Origin: Alpinimonas psychrophila
GTDB taxonomy: Bacteria > Actinomycetota > Actinomycetes > Actinomycetales > Microbacteriaceae
Length of the DNA: 64,000 bases
Reading direction: 5' to 3'
Assembly (NCBI RefSeq): GCF_014137865.1
Contig: NZ_JACGWU010000008.1
Location: 1-64,000 of the forward strand
Shown here: positions 51,076 to 59,243 of the stretch, one piece after another
Layout: every line of letters begins with the position of its first letter
How positions within the stretch are numbered: the stretch's first letter is position 1
Made by a program: the position numbers and the translations under genes
The notes under the pieces: model-generated
Seen by the model: the letters and a program-made list of their open reading frames with translations, nothing else
Told to the model about the DNA's origin: nothing
Databases searched by the model: none

Positions 51076-51984
51076 ATGGGCGAAGTAGTAGGCGCAGCAA
51101 TTCTGGCGCACGTTCCCACGATCATGCTCCCCAAAGAGGTTCGTTACGAACTGAATGAGGGCAAAGAAACATCGCTGGTCCCGGGCCTAGAGAAGCTCCG
51201 CAAGGACGTCTTTGAGACGCTGGATTACGACACCGTTATTGTCATGGACAGTCACTGGGCGACGACGGTCGAGTTTGTCATCAGCGCCCACGAGCACCGC
51301 GAAGGCAAGTACACCGCTGAGGAGCTACCTCGTGGCATGTCACAGGTTCCTTATTCCTTTAAAGGTGACCCTGAGTTCGCGGAATCCGTCGTCAAATATG
51401 ACGAAAAGAACGGAACATGGATCACACCCATCTCCGATCCGTACCTCCCCGTCTTCTACGCCACGATTAACCTCTGGGATTACCTGGGCAAGGGAATCGA
51501 CAAGAAGTGGGTCAGCGTCTCGGTCTGTCAGACGGCAACGACCGAGGACTACCTTCGTGCAGGCCGCGCGCTCGGCGAAGCGATTCGGGACTCGGACCGC
51601 AAGGTGTTGATTCTCGCCTCCGGCGCCTTGTCACACACGTTCTATAAGCTGCGCGATTTGCGCAAGCACGAGGCCAGTGATCCGATTCATATCTTCTCGC
51701 CCGAGGCTCGCGCCGCCGACGAGGAACGCATTGAATGGTTCAAGGCTGGAGATCACAAGCAGGTTCTTGAGACTATGCCGGAGTTCCTGAAGTACAAGCC
51801 AGAGGCCAACTTCAGTCATTACCTGATGATGGCCGGCGCGCTCGGCGAAGAGGCCAACACCTCCAAGGCCGTGATGTACTCCGAGTACGAAAACTCGGTC
51901 GGCACCGCGCAGATTCACATGTATTTCCCGAAGCCCGAAGGCGGCTTCCCTCTCCCTAAGGACTTGGTGCTCTCGCGTGACTGA
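51076..51984 (+). CDS. Class III extradiol dioxygenase, homoprotocatechuate 2,3-dioxygenase-like (HpaD/LigB)
   Basis: A 302-residue LigB-superfamily ring-cleavage dioxygenase. MGEVVGAAILAHVPTIMLPKEVR has the first iron-site histidine region, VIVMDSHWATTVEFVISAHEHREG the second, and KVLILASGALSHTFYKLRD near 185 the late histidine of the catalytic centre. The size and motifs match 3,4-dihydroxyphenylacetate 2,3-dioxygenases of the type III family. It would open a catecholic ring next to the hydroxyls (meta cleavage). ATG 51076 has AAGGAATAACC upstream and follows the aldehyde dehydrogenase stop by 2 bases. The gene overlaps the next by 8 bases. Confidence 0.87.
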   Translation: MGEVVGAAILAHVPTIMLPKEVRYELNEGKETSLVPGLEKLRKDVFETLDYDTVIVMDSHWATTVEFVISAHEHREGKYTAEELPRGMSQVPYSFKGDPEFAESVVKYDEKNGTWITPISDPYLPVFYATINLWDYLGKGIDKKWVSVSVCQTATTEDYLRAGRALGEAIRDSDRKVLILASGALSHTFYKLRDLRKHEASDPIHIFSPEARAADEERIEWFKAGDHKQVLETMPEFLKYKPEANFSHYLMMAGALGEEANTSKAVMYSEYENSVGTAQIHMYFPKPEGGFPLPKDLVLSRD

Positions 51985-52852
51985 ATATAGAAGAATTCTG
52001 CTGGATGGCGCCGTCGTGCAAACCGTGCGCGAGGGCGAGATGTTGGTGGCCGCTGACGGTCGTCGTGTTGCCATTGCGGATGCCCACCACCTGCCTCCCG
52101 CGGAACCCACGAAGATCATCGCCGTGCACCTGAACTACGACAGCCGCACGCAGGAGTTCATGACGAAGCTTCCTGCTGCCCCCACGTATTTCCAGAAGCC
52201 CCTCACGGCCATCAACAGCCACAAGGGTGCCGTTGTGCGCCCCGAGGGCTGCAAGTGGCTCAACTACGAGGGTGAAATCGTCATCGTGATCGGCAAGACG
52301 TGCCGCAACATCGCTCCCGAGGATGCCGGCGAATACATTGCGGGATACACCATCGGTAACGACTTTGGGCTCCATGACTTTCGCGATACGGATGCGGGAT
52401 CCATGTTGCGGGTCAAGGGTTCAGACACCCTTGCTCCGGTTGGTCCGGGCTTGATCACGGACTGGGATTTTCGCAACAAAGTCATCCGCACGTACGTGAA
52501 CGGTGAGGTTAAGCAAGAGGACAACACCGACAACATGGAGTGGGACATGCATTATCTGGTGGCCGATATTGCGCGTACCATCACGTTGCTTCCCGGTGAC
52601 ATGCTGTTCTCCGGTACTCCCGCAAACTCGCGTCCGGTGCAGCCCGGCGATGTCGTCGAGGTTGAAGTTGAAGGACTCGGCCGGTTGAGTAATACCATCG
52701 TGGTAGGCCCCACGCCCATCCGCAAGGATGTGGGTGCGCAACCCACCGAAAGCGAAGAGGTCATCTCGACCGCCATGGGGGGCGATTGGGAGTTCCGTGG
52801 AATTCGCACGCCCTCAAAAGACCTATACCCATCCACTGTGGAGGAAAAATAA
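51977..52852 (+). CDS. Fumarylacetoacetate hydrolase family enzyme, HpaG-like
   Basis: A 291-residue FAH-superfamily enzyme. LNYEGEIVIVIGKTCRNI near residues 94-111 holds the two metal-binding glutamates, GYTIGNDFGLHDFRD near 120-134 the third ligand aspartate, and LLPGDMLFSGTPANSRPVQPGDVVEVEVEGLG closes the fold. After meta cleavage and oxidation it would do the isomerase/decarboxylase step (HpaG) or a hydrolysis. It is single-length, not the tandem form of E. coli HpaG. The GTG start overlaps the dioxygenase by 8 bases. Dedicated HpaF, HpaH and HpaI genes are not seen nearby. Confidence 0.83.
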   Translation: MTEYRRILLDGAVVQTVREGEMLVAADGRRVAIADAHHLPPAEPTKIIAVHLNYDSRTQEFMTKLPAAPTYFQKPLTAINSHKGAVVRPEGCKWLNYEGEIVIVIGKTCRNIAPEDAGEYIAGYTIGNDFGLHDFRDTDAGSMLRVKGSDTLAPVGPGLITDWDFRNKVIRTYVNGEVKQEDNTDNMEWDMHYLVADIARTITLLPGDMLFSGTPANSRPVQPGDVVEVEVEGLGRLSNTIVVGPTPIRKDVGAQPTESEEVISTAMGGDWEFRGIRTPSKDLYPSTVEEK

Positions 52853-52854
52853 CC

Positions 52855-53046
52855 ATGATAAAGATTCACGTCGACATGGACAAGTGCCAGCACTACGGAC
52901 AGTGTGTTTTTGAAGCGCCCACCGTCTTTGCCCTCAATGAGGATGACAAACTCGAGTACCACGCCACCGCGGACGACAGTGAGTTGGAAAACGTTGAGCG
53001 CGCCATCGATGTTTGCCCCATGCAGGCAATCGCCTTCGCCAAATAG
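52855..53046 (+). CDS. Ferredoxin, [3Fe-4S]/[4Fe-4S] P450-type
   Basis: A 63-residue ferredoxin. The cluster ligands are DKCQHYGQCVFEAP (two cysteines with five residues between) and DVCPMQAIAF (third cysteine). With three cysteines and a histidine in the position of the usual second cysteine it matches actinobacterial [3Fe-4S] ferredoxins that serve cytochrome P450s. GGAGG lies upstream of ATG 52855, and the gene begins 2 bases after the FAH-family stop. The reductase follows after 12 bases. Confidence 0.92.
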   Translation: MIKIHVDMDKCQHYGQCVFEAPTVFALNEDDKLEYHATADDSELENVERAIDVCPMQAIAFAK

Positions 53047-53058
53047 GGTCGCGTCATT

Positions 53059-54291
53059 ATGATCCGTCCCATCGTTATCGTCGGCGCATCCATGGGTGGG
53101 CTACGAGCGGCGGAGTCGTTGCGAAAAGGCGGATACACGGGTGGACTCGTCGTTATTGGGGATGAGTCCCATGCCCCCTACAATCGACCCCCGCTCTCCA
53201 AAGAGGTTCTCGCGGAACACGTGGACCACGCGGCCGTGGCTTTTACGATTCCTCCCATCCTCGAAGATGTGGAGTGGGCCTTGGGAAGTCCCGTTGCCAG
53301 CGCTGACCTCCAGGTCCAGTCGGTGACAACCGCGGATGGTCGCGTCCTCGACTATTCCGCCCTGATTATTGCTACGGGCCTCCGCCCCCGCCGCCTCGAA
53401 TTTGAAGGTATGCCGCCACGGGGCAGCCATGCCATCCGCACACTGGACGATGCTATGGCGCTGCGGTCCGAGCTTAAGCCAGGCGCTCGCGTCGTGGTCT
53501 ACGGCGCAGGATTCATCGGCTGTGAAGCAGCTGCCACGGCTCGCAAGCTCGGGGCAGAAGTGACCGTGGTTGGTAAAGGCTCGGTGCCATTGTTGCGTCC
53601 CTTGGGGGAGCAGCTAGCTCGTGATATTCAGTCCCGCCAGGAAGCGCACGGCGTGAAGTTCGTCATGAATTCGAACCTCGTGCGGATAGCGGGAACCGAA
53701 ACTGTTACCGGTGTCGTTCTTGACTCGGGGCTCACACTGGCGTGTGACGTTCTGATTGAGGCAATTGGCTCGGAGCCGAATGTAGAGTTCTTGCAGGGCA
53801 ATGACATTGATATTGAATCCGGGATCCATGTCGATGGCACCCTGCATGCCCTTCGTGTAAACGGCCAACCGTGGGAGAACGTCTTTGCCATCGGTGATGT
53901 GGCCCGTTTCCCGATTCCCCAGTTCTGCGAAACCACGAGGCGCGTCGAGCACTGGAACATCCCCACGGAGATGGCGCGCAAGGTTGGTCAAATTCTTTCC
54001 GCGACCATGACGGAAAACCCCGCCTTGGCGGATCATCTCGCAAAACCTTTCGCGCCCATTCCAAGTTTCTGGAGCGACCAGTTCGAGGTCAGCCTCCTCT
54101 CCTATGGCCTGCTTGATCAAGCCGACGATATTCGCCTTCTTGAGGGAGCTGTTGGGGGGAACTGTGTTTATGGTTACTTCAAGGGCGAGTCCATGGTCGG
54201 CGTGTGTGGCATTGGCATGAGATCAAAAATCATGGGTTACCGCAATAGCGTGGGCCTCACCCCTGAGGGTGGCTCGAGCGCCCTTTCTTGA
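53059..54291 (+). CDS. Ferredoxin reductase (FAD/NAD(P)H, rubredoxin-reductase-like)
   Basis: A 410-residue flavoprotein of the pyridine-nucleotide oxidoreductase family. IVIVGASMGGLRAAESLRKGGYTG (residues 5-28) is the FAD motif, VVVYGAGFIGCEAAATARKLGAEVTVV near 145-171 the NAD motif, and NVFAIGDVARFPIPQF near 275 the second FAD motif. It has the size and layout of ferredoxin reductases paired with P450 ferredoxins. It would take electrons from NAD(P)H to the neighbouring ferredoxin for the P450 at 46.9 kb. The four-gene order dehydrogenase-dioxygenase-FAH-ferredoxin-reductase suggests the P450 system and ring cleavage serve one pathway. Confidence 0.9.
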   Translation: MIRPIVIVGASMGGLRAAESLRKGGYTGGLVVIGDESHAPYNRPPLSKEVLAEHVDHAAVAFTIPPILEDVEWALGSPVASADLQVQSVTTADGRVLDYSALIIATGLRPRRLEFEGMPPRGSHAIRTLDDAMALRSELKPGARVVVYGAGFIGCEAAATARKLGAEVTVVGKGSVPLLRPLGEQLARDIQSRQEAHGVKFVMNSNLVRIAGTETVTGVVLDSGLTLACDVLIEAIGSEPNVEFLQGNDIDIESGIHVDGTLHALRVNGQPWENVFAIGDVARFPIPQFCETTRRVEHWNIPTEMARKVGQILSATMTENPALADHLAKPFAPIPSFWSDQFEVSLLSYGLLDQADDIRLLEGAVGGNCVYGYFKGESMVGVCGIGMRSKIMGYRNSVGLTPEGGSSALS

Positions 54292-54302
54292 TGGGGGTGA
54301 AG

Positions 54303-55859
54303 TTAGGGTGCTGTTGACAGGAGTGCCCACAGCTCGGCACGCCCTTCAAAGGTGCTGAGGGTCAGGCCGAGCGTCGATTCGATCAGCTCGAGCCGGTTGC
54401 GAAGAACGTGGCGGTGGAGCCCGACTTCTTTGGCGGCGGCATCGCCGTTGCAGTTGTGGGCGAACCACGCCCGCGCAAACGTGATCAATTCATCCCCGTC
54501 GGGACGATCCTTCAGTGCGGCAAGCCGCAGCGTCGCGTAATCGGCCAGCTCTTCGCGGTCGAGAAGCTCCCAAAAACCCTTGATGTTCGCATCCCCCCAG
54601 TCGACAACGGCGACATCATCGCGTGCGCTGGAGAGAGCCATGACAGCTTGGTCCAAGCCTTGCCGGGCTTTGTGAGGTGGGACGGCGCCAGAAAGACCCG
54701 CACGCATTCCCCCCTGCGCGAGAAAGTTTGCGACCTGACGGCGGTGGGTGTTGGCGAAGACGAGCACGAGGTCATCATCGTGGCACGCGACGAGGCGTTC
54801 TATGCGCGCCATGGCGGGAGTCTCCCTCAACGCGGCTTCCACGCTGTTACTGCGGTTGGCGCCGCCGCCGATGACAGCGAAACAGAGGGTGGGTGTTCGG
54901 GGGAGCCAGGAATCTCCCAACGGCGGAAACTCCCGAGCAGCGTCGTAGTGCCCCTCCAACAGCATGGCCAACACGCCGCTCTGTGCCGTCATTCGCTCGG
55001 TGGCCCGCTCTGCATCATCGCGAAACGAGATCTCGCAGAGCGCCACTGCAGTTGTGATGACCGCCATCGCTGCTCGGTCGAAACGGTCGGGACCTGAGAC
55101 GCTCAGAACGCCAAACATTGCGTTTTGCTCGCCCAGGGTTTGAAAAACGGACTCCGTGCCGTCTGTGCTGAGCGAGCTCCCCGCGCGCCGTTTGTTCCCG
55201 AGCAGGCGCGTAGCTTCTGCCATCAATGCCTGTGCGAGATTCTGCACGGGCGTCCGGTCCTGAGTGGCTTCCTTGCCGGCTGCGGTCGGCGAGCCACCGA
55301 AAGACTTCGCTAGGCGTCCGTTCGCCTCGATGATGCAGACCCGCGCCGTGAGTTGGCGAGCCAGCTCCGCCAAAACGCCATCGACTCCATTGCCCTTGAT
55401 GACCGTGAGCGAAATGGAACTTTGGGCGTTGCGGCCCCACTCCGCTCGGGCTTTTGCCTTGCTCGCGATGGCATCGGAAATCCAGCGGATAATCGCGATG
55501 AAGGGAGTGTCATAGGGCACCTCGATCAGGCTCATGTCGGCGGTTTGGCAGGCCGTGATGAGTTCGGGGGGCGTGCCGGTCACAAAGATTTCGGTGCCGA
55601 ATCCAATCCCCACAATTCCATCCGCCGCGAGATTGGCGACGTACTCATCGAAGGGCTGTTGGCCGGTCCAGTCGGCAAACTGCCGCCCCGTGGTCAGCAG
55701 CACCTGACCGGGGGAGAGGAATGGCCGCGGATCGGCGAGGTCGGAGTTCGCGACCCAGCTGATGTCCTGCCTCAGTGATAACCCGGGGTGCAACACGCGA
55801 AGCGAGAGTGGCCGGTGAAGGACGAGGGACTGCAACGTTGGGTCCATTTCACCGAGCAT
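54303..55859 (-). CDS. PucR/CdaR-family transcriptional regulator
   Basis: About 518 residues. The N-terminal PucR domain has SLRVLHPGLSLRQDISWVANSDLADPRPFLSPGQVLLTTG; the middle part is a GGDEF-like sensor; and the C-terminal helix-turn-helix (HTH_30) has FARAWFAHNCNGDAAAKEVGLHRHVLRNRLELIESTLGLTLSTFEGRAELWALL. Such regulators govern purine, amine and amino-acid catabolism. The start is ambiguous (ATG 55859 or 55847; a TTG farther upstream is less likely). It is divergent from the aminotransferase/glutamate-dehydrogenase pair and probably controls it. Confidence 0.85.
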   Translation of the reverse strand: MLGEMDPTLQSLVLHRPLSLRVLHPGLSLRQDISWVANSDLADPRPFLSPGQVLLTTGRQFADWTGQQPFDEYVANLAADGIVGIGFGTEIFVTGTPPELITACQTADMSLIEVPYDTPFIAIIRWISDAIASKAKARAEWGRNAQSSISLTVIKGNGVDGVLAELARQLTARVCIIEANGRLAKSFGGSPTAAGKEATQDRTPVQNLAQALMAEATRLLGNKRRAGSSLSTDGTESVFQTLGEQNAMFGVLSVSGPDRFDRAAMAVITTAVALCEISFRDDAERATERMTAQSGVLAMLLEGHYDAAREFPPLGDSWLPRTPTLCFAVIGGGANRSNSVEAALRETPAMARIERLVACHDDDLVLVFANTHRRQVANFLAQGGMRAGLSGAVPPHKARQGLDQAVMALSSARDDVAVVDWGDANIKGFWELLDREELADYATLRLAALKDRPDGDELITFARAWFAHNCNGDAAAKEVGLHRHVLRNRLELIESTLGLTLSTFEGRAELWALLSTAP

Positions 55860-55966
55860 ATTCGGTGCGCTACGCAACTGCCAATTCGGAGATAACAGCA
55901 GGATATTTGCCAATTTGGCAGACGTGGAATCGCAGCATCATTTCTATCCTTGAGAGTAATTCGATT

Positions 55967-55978
55967 GTATAAAATATA
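55967..55978 (+). promoter_or_regulatory. Promoter of the aminotransferase operon
   Basis: TATAAAATATAG just upstream of the aminotransferase start could provide the -10 (TATAAA or TAAAAT). The likely transcription start would then be within about 10-15 bases of the GTG start, so the mRNA may be near-leaderless, and indeed no ribosome-binding site is visible. Confidence 0.45.
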
Positions 55979-55991
55979 GAGAAAGCTGCCT

Positions 55992-57347
55992 GTGGAAATG
56001 TCTCCTCAACTTGCCCCCGTTCGGACCTCCGCCATCGTGCAAGAACGCGTCCTCAAGACAGCGATTCCTGGCCCCGCATCGCTGGCGATGTTGGAGCGCA
56101 AGCAGTCCGCAATTTCAAGTGGTGTCGGCATGGTGATGCCCGTTTTCGTGGCCGCCGCTGGGGGTGGAATCCTGGTCGATATTGATGGAAACTCGCTCAT
56201 CGACCTTGGCTCTGGTATCGCTGTGACCACCGTGGGCAATGCCGCCCCCGAGATCGTACGGGCCATCACCGACCAGGCAGAACTTTTCACTCACACGTGC
56301 TTCTCGGTGACGGGTTACGAAGGGTATGTTGCCGTATCGGAAGCTCTCAACCGAATCACCCCGGGAACGCACCCGAAGAAGAGCGCCTTGTTCAACTCCG
56401 GTGCTGAGGCCATCGAAAATGCCATCAAGGTGGCGCGCTACTTCACGGGCCGCCAAGGTGTCGTGGCGTTCGATCACGCGTATCACGGTCGCACGAACCT
56501 CACGATGGCACTCACGGCCAAGTCAATGCCCTACAAGAGCGGTTTTGGCCCCTTCGCCTCCGATATTTATCGCATGCCCATGTCCTACCCCTACCGCGAC
56601 GGAAACCTCTCGGGCCCGGCGGCCGCGGAGATTGCGATCACCCAGATCGAGAAGCAGATTGGGGGGAGCAACCTGGCCGCGATCGTCATCGAGCCGATTC
56701 AGGGAGAAGGCGGGTTCATTGTCCCAGCGCCAGGATTCCTGTGCAGGCTTGCCGAGTGGGCGACGGAAAACGGCGTCGTCTTCATAGCGGATGAGGTCCA
56801 GTCGGGTTTCGGCCGCACCGGGCGGCTCTTCGCCTGTGAGCATGAAGGAGTCATTCCCGACCTCATTGTCACCGCCAAGGGCATTGCCGGGGGAATGCCG
56901 CTGTCGGCTCTCACTGGTCGCGCGGAGATAATGGATGCCCCCCATGCCGGTGGCCTCGGCGGAACCTATGGCGGAAACCCGTTGGCCTGCGCCGCCGCAC
57001 TCGCTGCGCTGGAGTTGTACGAGAACGGCGGTTTGCTCGAGCGTGCCCGCGAGATCGGTGAGCTTCTGATTGGCAAACTCGAAACCTTGCAGGCACGGGA
57101 TGCTCGCATTGGGGACATCCGGGGCCGCGGAGCAATGATCGCTGTGGAACTCGTGAACGCCGAGACCGGAGACCCTGACGCGGCTCTCACCTCGCGCGTC
57201 GCCGCAGCCTGCCACGCCGACGGAGTCGTCGTGTTGACCTGTGGAACCTATGGCAACGTGATCCGCTTTCTGCCACCCCTGGCCATCTCCGACGAACTTC
57301 TCATCGACGGGCTCGCCGTTCTCGCGCACGCGCTGGAACTGTCATGA
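55992..57347 (+). CDS. gabT: Class III aminotransferase, 4-aminobutyrate aminotransferase-like
   Basis: A 451-residue PLP enzyme. LFNSGAEAIENAIKVARYFTGRQGVVAFDHAYHGRTNLTMALT (about residues 133-175), VIEPIQGEGGFIVPAPGFL, FIADEVQSGFGRTGRLFACEHEGVIPDLIVTAKGIAGGMPLSALTGR (Schiff-base lysine in TAKGIAGG near 298) and GGTYGGNPLACAAALA are classic GABA aminotransferase motifs. It would convert GABA (or a similar omega-amine) plus 2-oxoglutarate to succinic semialdehyde and glutamate. The start is GTG 55992 or ATG 55998. Its stop overlaps the glutamate-dehydrogenase-like start by 4 bases. Confidence 0.88.
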   Translation: MEMSPQLAPVRTSAIVQERVLKTAIPGPASLAMLERKQSAISSGVGMVMPVFVAAAGGGILVDIDGNSLIDLGSGIAVTTVGNAAPEIVRAITDQAELFTHTCFSVTGYEGYVAVSEALNRITPGTHPKKSALFNSGAEAIENAIKVARYFTGRQGVVAFDHAYHGRTNLTMALTAKSMPYKSGFGPFASDIYRMPMSYPYRDGNLSGPAAAEIAITQIEKQIGGSNLAAIVIEPIQGEGGFIVPAPGFLCRLAEWATENGVVFIADEVQSGFGRTGRLFACEHEGVIPDLIVTAKGIAGGMPLSALTGRAEIMDAPHAGGLGGTYGGNPLACAAALAALELYENGGLLERAREIGELLIGKLETLQARDARIGDIRGRGAMIAVELVNAETGDPDAALTSRVAAACHADGVVVLTCGTYGNVIRFLPPLAISDELLIDGLAVLAHALELS

Positions 57348-58657
57348 CCGACATCCTGGCTCGCCCCACTTCGACGACGAGCGTCGCCCCGGCGCAGGCT
57401 CCCGATCAGGTCCCCGTGGCTACGCCCCTCGAGGACGCGCGTCATCAACTCGCCGATGCCGTGCGCATTATGGGATATGACGAGGGCACCTATCTGATGC
57501 TTGCTTCGGCCCGCCGTGAGCTCACGGTTAGTGTGCCTCTTCGTCGGGACGACGGCTCAATCGCCCTGTACACAGGCCATCGGGTTCAGCACAATGTTTC
57601 TCGTGGGCCGGCAAAGGGCGGCCTTCGCTATAGTCCTCACGTGACGCTGGACGAGGTGCGGGCGCTCGCCATGTGGATGACCTGGAAGTGTGCCCTGATT
57701 GATGTTCCCTACGGTGGGGCAAAGGGCGGCATCGCCTTTGATCCTCGCACCCACAGCACCACTGAACTTGAACGCATTACGCGGCGTTACACCACAGAGA
57801 TTCTTCCCCTGATTGGGCCGGAGCGCGATATCCCGGCGCCCGATATTGGCACGAACGAGCAAACGATGGCGTGGATGATGGACACCTACTCCGTCAGCCA
57901 GGGATACACCGTGCCGGGAGTCGTCACGGGAAAGCCCATCAGCTTGGGTGGATCCTTGGGACGCGCCAGTGCAACATCCCGCGGTGTCGTGCACGTTGCC
58001 GAACAGGCGTTGCGGCGCCTCGGCATTGAGCCTGACGGTAGCACCTCCGCCGTTCAGGGCTTTGGCAAAGTTGGTCGCGATACCGCGCGATTCCTCGCTC
58101 AACTCGGCTCGCGAGTTGTCGCCGTGAGCGACCAATATGGCGCGATCTTTGCGTCCCAGGGGTTGAATATCGAACTCCTCGCTGATCACGTCGATCTCAC
58201 CGGGGGCGTGAGCGGTTTCATCGGCGGAGAAGAACTTGATCCCACGGCCCTGCTCGAGCTCGAGGTCGACCTCCTGGTCCCCGCCGCCGTTGAGGGTGTC
58301 CTTCACGCGGAGAATGCGAGACGAGTTCGTGCGCGCCTCATCGTTGAGGGCGCCAACGGTCCCACGACGCCAGAAGCGGATGCCATCTTGGAGGCAGCTG
58401 GAATCCTCGTCGTGCCTGACATTCTGGCTAATGCCGGCGGTGTGGTCGTGTCCTACTTCGAGTGGGTGCAGGCCAATCAGGCGTATTGGTGGACGGAACA
58501 TGAGGTCAACACTCGCCTCGAAGAACGCATGAAGAGCGCGTGGGATAACGTCATTGATTTCTCCGCCAAGCGCGACCTGTCCCTCAGGGTTTCGGCAACC
58601 TGTTTGGCGTTGGAAAAAGTTACCCAGGCGCACCGCCTCCGCGGCCTTTACCCTTGA
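57344..58657 (+). CDS. Glu/Leu/Phe/Val-type amino-acid dehydrogenase (glutamate dehydrogenase-like)
   Basis: A 437-residue dehydrogenase. The active-site block GYRVQHN-like sequence is GHRVQHNVSRGPAKGGLRYSPHVTLDEVRALAMWMTWKCALIDVPYGGAKGGI (catalytic lysine in MTWKCAL and the K of GPAKGG), and the nucleotide motif is STSAVQGFGKVGRDTARFLAQLGSRVVAVSDQYGAIF near 227-263. It would oxidise the glutamate produced by the aminotransferase back to 2-oxoglutarate and ammonia, pulling the transamination forward. The first 35 residues are a low-complexity extension. It is translationally coupled to the aminotransferase. Confidence 0.9.
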   Translation: MTDILARPTSTTSVAPAQAPDQVPVATPLEDARHQLADAVRIMGYDEGTYLMLASARRELTVSVPLRRDDGSIALYTGHRVQHNVSRGPAKGGLRYSPHVTLDEVRALAMWMTWKCALIDVPYGGAKGGIAFDPRTHSTTELERITRRYTTEILPLIGPERDIPAPDIGTNEQTMAWMMDTYSVSQGYTVPGVVTGKPISLGGSLGRASATSRGVVHVAEQALRRLGIEPDGSTSAVQGFGKVGRDTARFLAQLGSRVVAVSDQYGAIFASQGLNIELLADHVDLTGGVSGFIGGEELDPTALLELEVDLLVPAAVEGVLHAENARRVRARLIVEGANGPTTPEADAILEAAGILVVPDILANAGGVVVSYFEWVQANQAYWWTEHEVNTRLEERMKSAWDNVIDFSAKRDLSLRVSATCLALEKVTQAHRLRGLYP

Positions 58658-58667
58658 TGGGCTTTGG

Positions 58668-58943
58668 CTAGAGGCTTCGATACACCTCACGGCGGTGGGC
58701 AACTCGGAGGGCCAGAACAAGAAGTTCTGAGTCTCGAATTGTGTAGATGATCCGATAGTCGCCGACCCGAATTCTCCAGAGGTTCGTGAAGCCAACGAGT
58801 TGGCGCGTTCCGCTCGGTCGCGGGTTGATGCCCAAGGCGTCGATTGCCTTGACGGCCCGGCGGGCGACTGTTTGGTCGAGCTTTCTCAGTTCCTTGAGAG
58901 CTTCCGCCGCATATTCGACGGTAAAACGCTCGGCCGAGGTCAC
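58668..58943 (-). CDS. RelE/ParE-family toxin of a type II toxin-antitoxin system
   Basis: A 91-residue toxin with the RelE/ParE fold: FTVEYAAEALKELRKLDQTVARRAVKAIDALGINPRPSGTRQLVG, TNLWRIRVGDYRIIYTIRDSELLVLALRVAHRREVYR. The basic C-terminal strand and RVAHRREVYR correspond to the mRNA-cleaving residues in RelE homologues. Its ATG overlaps the antitoxin stop by 4 bases, as usual for this kind of operon. A relic of a similar toxin lies at 13.2 kb. Confidence 0.9.
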   Translation of the reverse strand: MTSAERFTVEYAAEALKELRKLDQTVARRAVKAIDALGINPRPSGTRQLVGFTNLWRIRVGDYRIIYTIRDSELLVLALRVAHRREVYRSL

Positions 58944-59215
58944 AGGCCGAGGATTCGCTTAACCTCTTCAGCGCTGACGGTGTGACTTCGACCAGCCTCG
59001 ATTTCGGTCAGTCGCTCCGTCGCAACGCGACCATCCTCGTTATCAAGCATTTCTTCATATTGCTCGACAAGCTCGGCGGGCACAATCGCTGCAGCGCGCT
59101 TCTGGCCCCGACCTCGCGTCACGTAGGTGATTTCCCCACCGAAAGCAGCCCGATTTACTGCGTCAGAAAACTGATTGCGTGCCTGGCTCACAGAAAGTTC
59201 GATGTTTGTGCTCAT
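58940..59215 (-). CDS. Phd/YefM-family antitoxin
   Basis: A 91-residue antitoxin. SVSQARNQFSDAVNRAAFGGEITYVTRGRGQKRAAAIVPAELVEQYE (about residues 8-54) is the Phd/YefM DNA-binding and dimerisation fold, and the last third binds and blocks the toxin. It is the first gene of the pair; the promoter region upstream holds a 4x9-bp repeat (59244-59279). It probably represses its own operon. Confidence 0.9.
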   Translation of the reverse strand: MSTNIELSVSQARNQFSDAVNRAAFGGEITYVTRGRGQKRAAAIVPAELVEQYEEMLDNEDGRVATERLTEIEAGRSHTVSAEEVKRILGL

Positions 59216-59243
59216 GCCTCAAGTATGCGCCTCAGTCGCAAAA

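Noticed and set aside
58668-59215. Possible defence island around the toxin-antitoxin pair and DUF3800
   Set aside because: The two are 48 kb apart and no nuclease, methylase or other defence genes accompany either.
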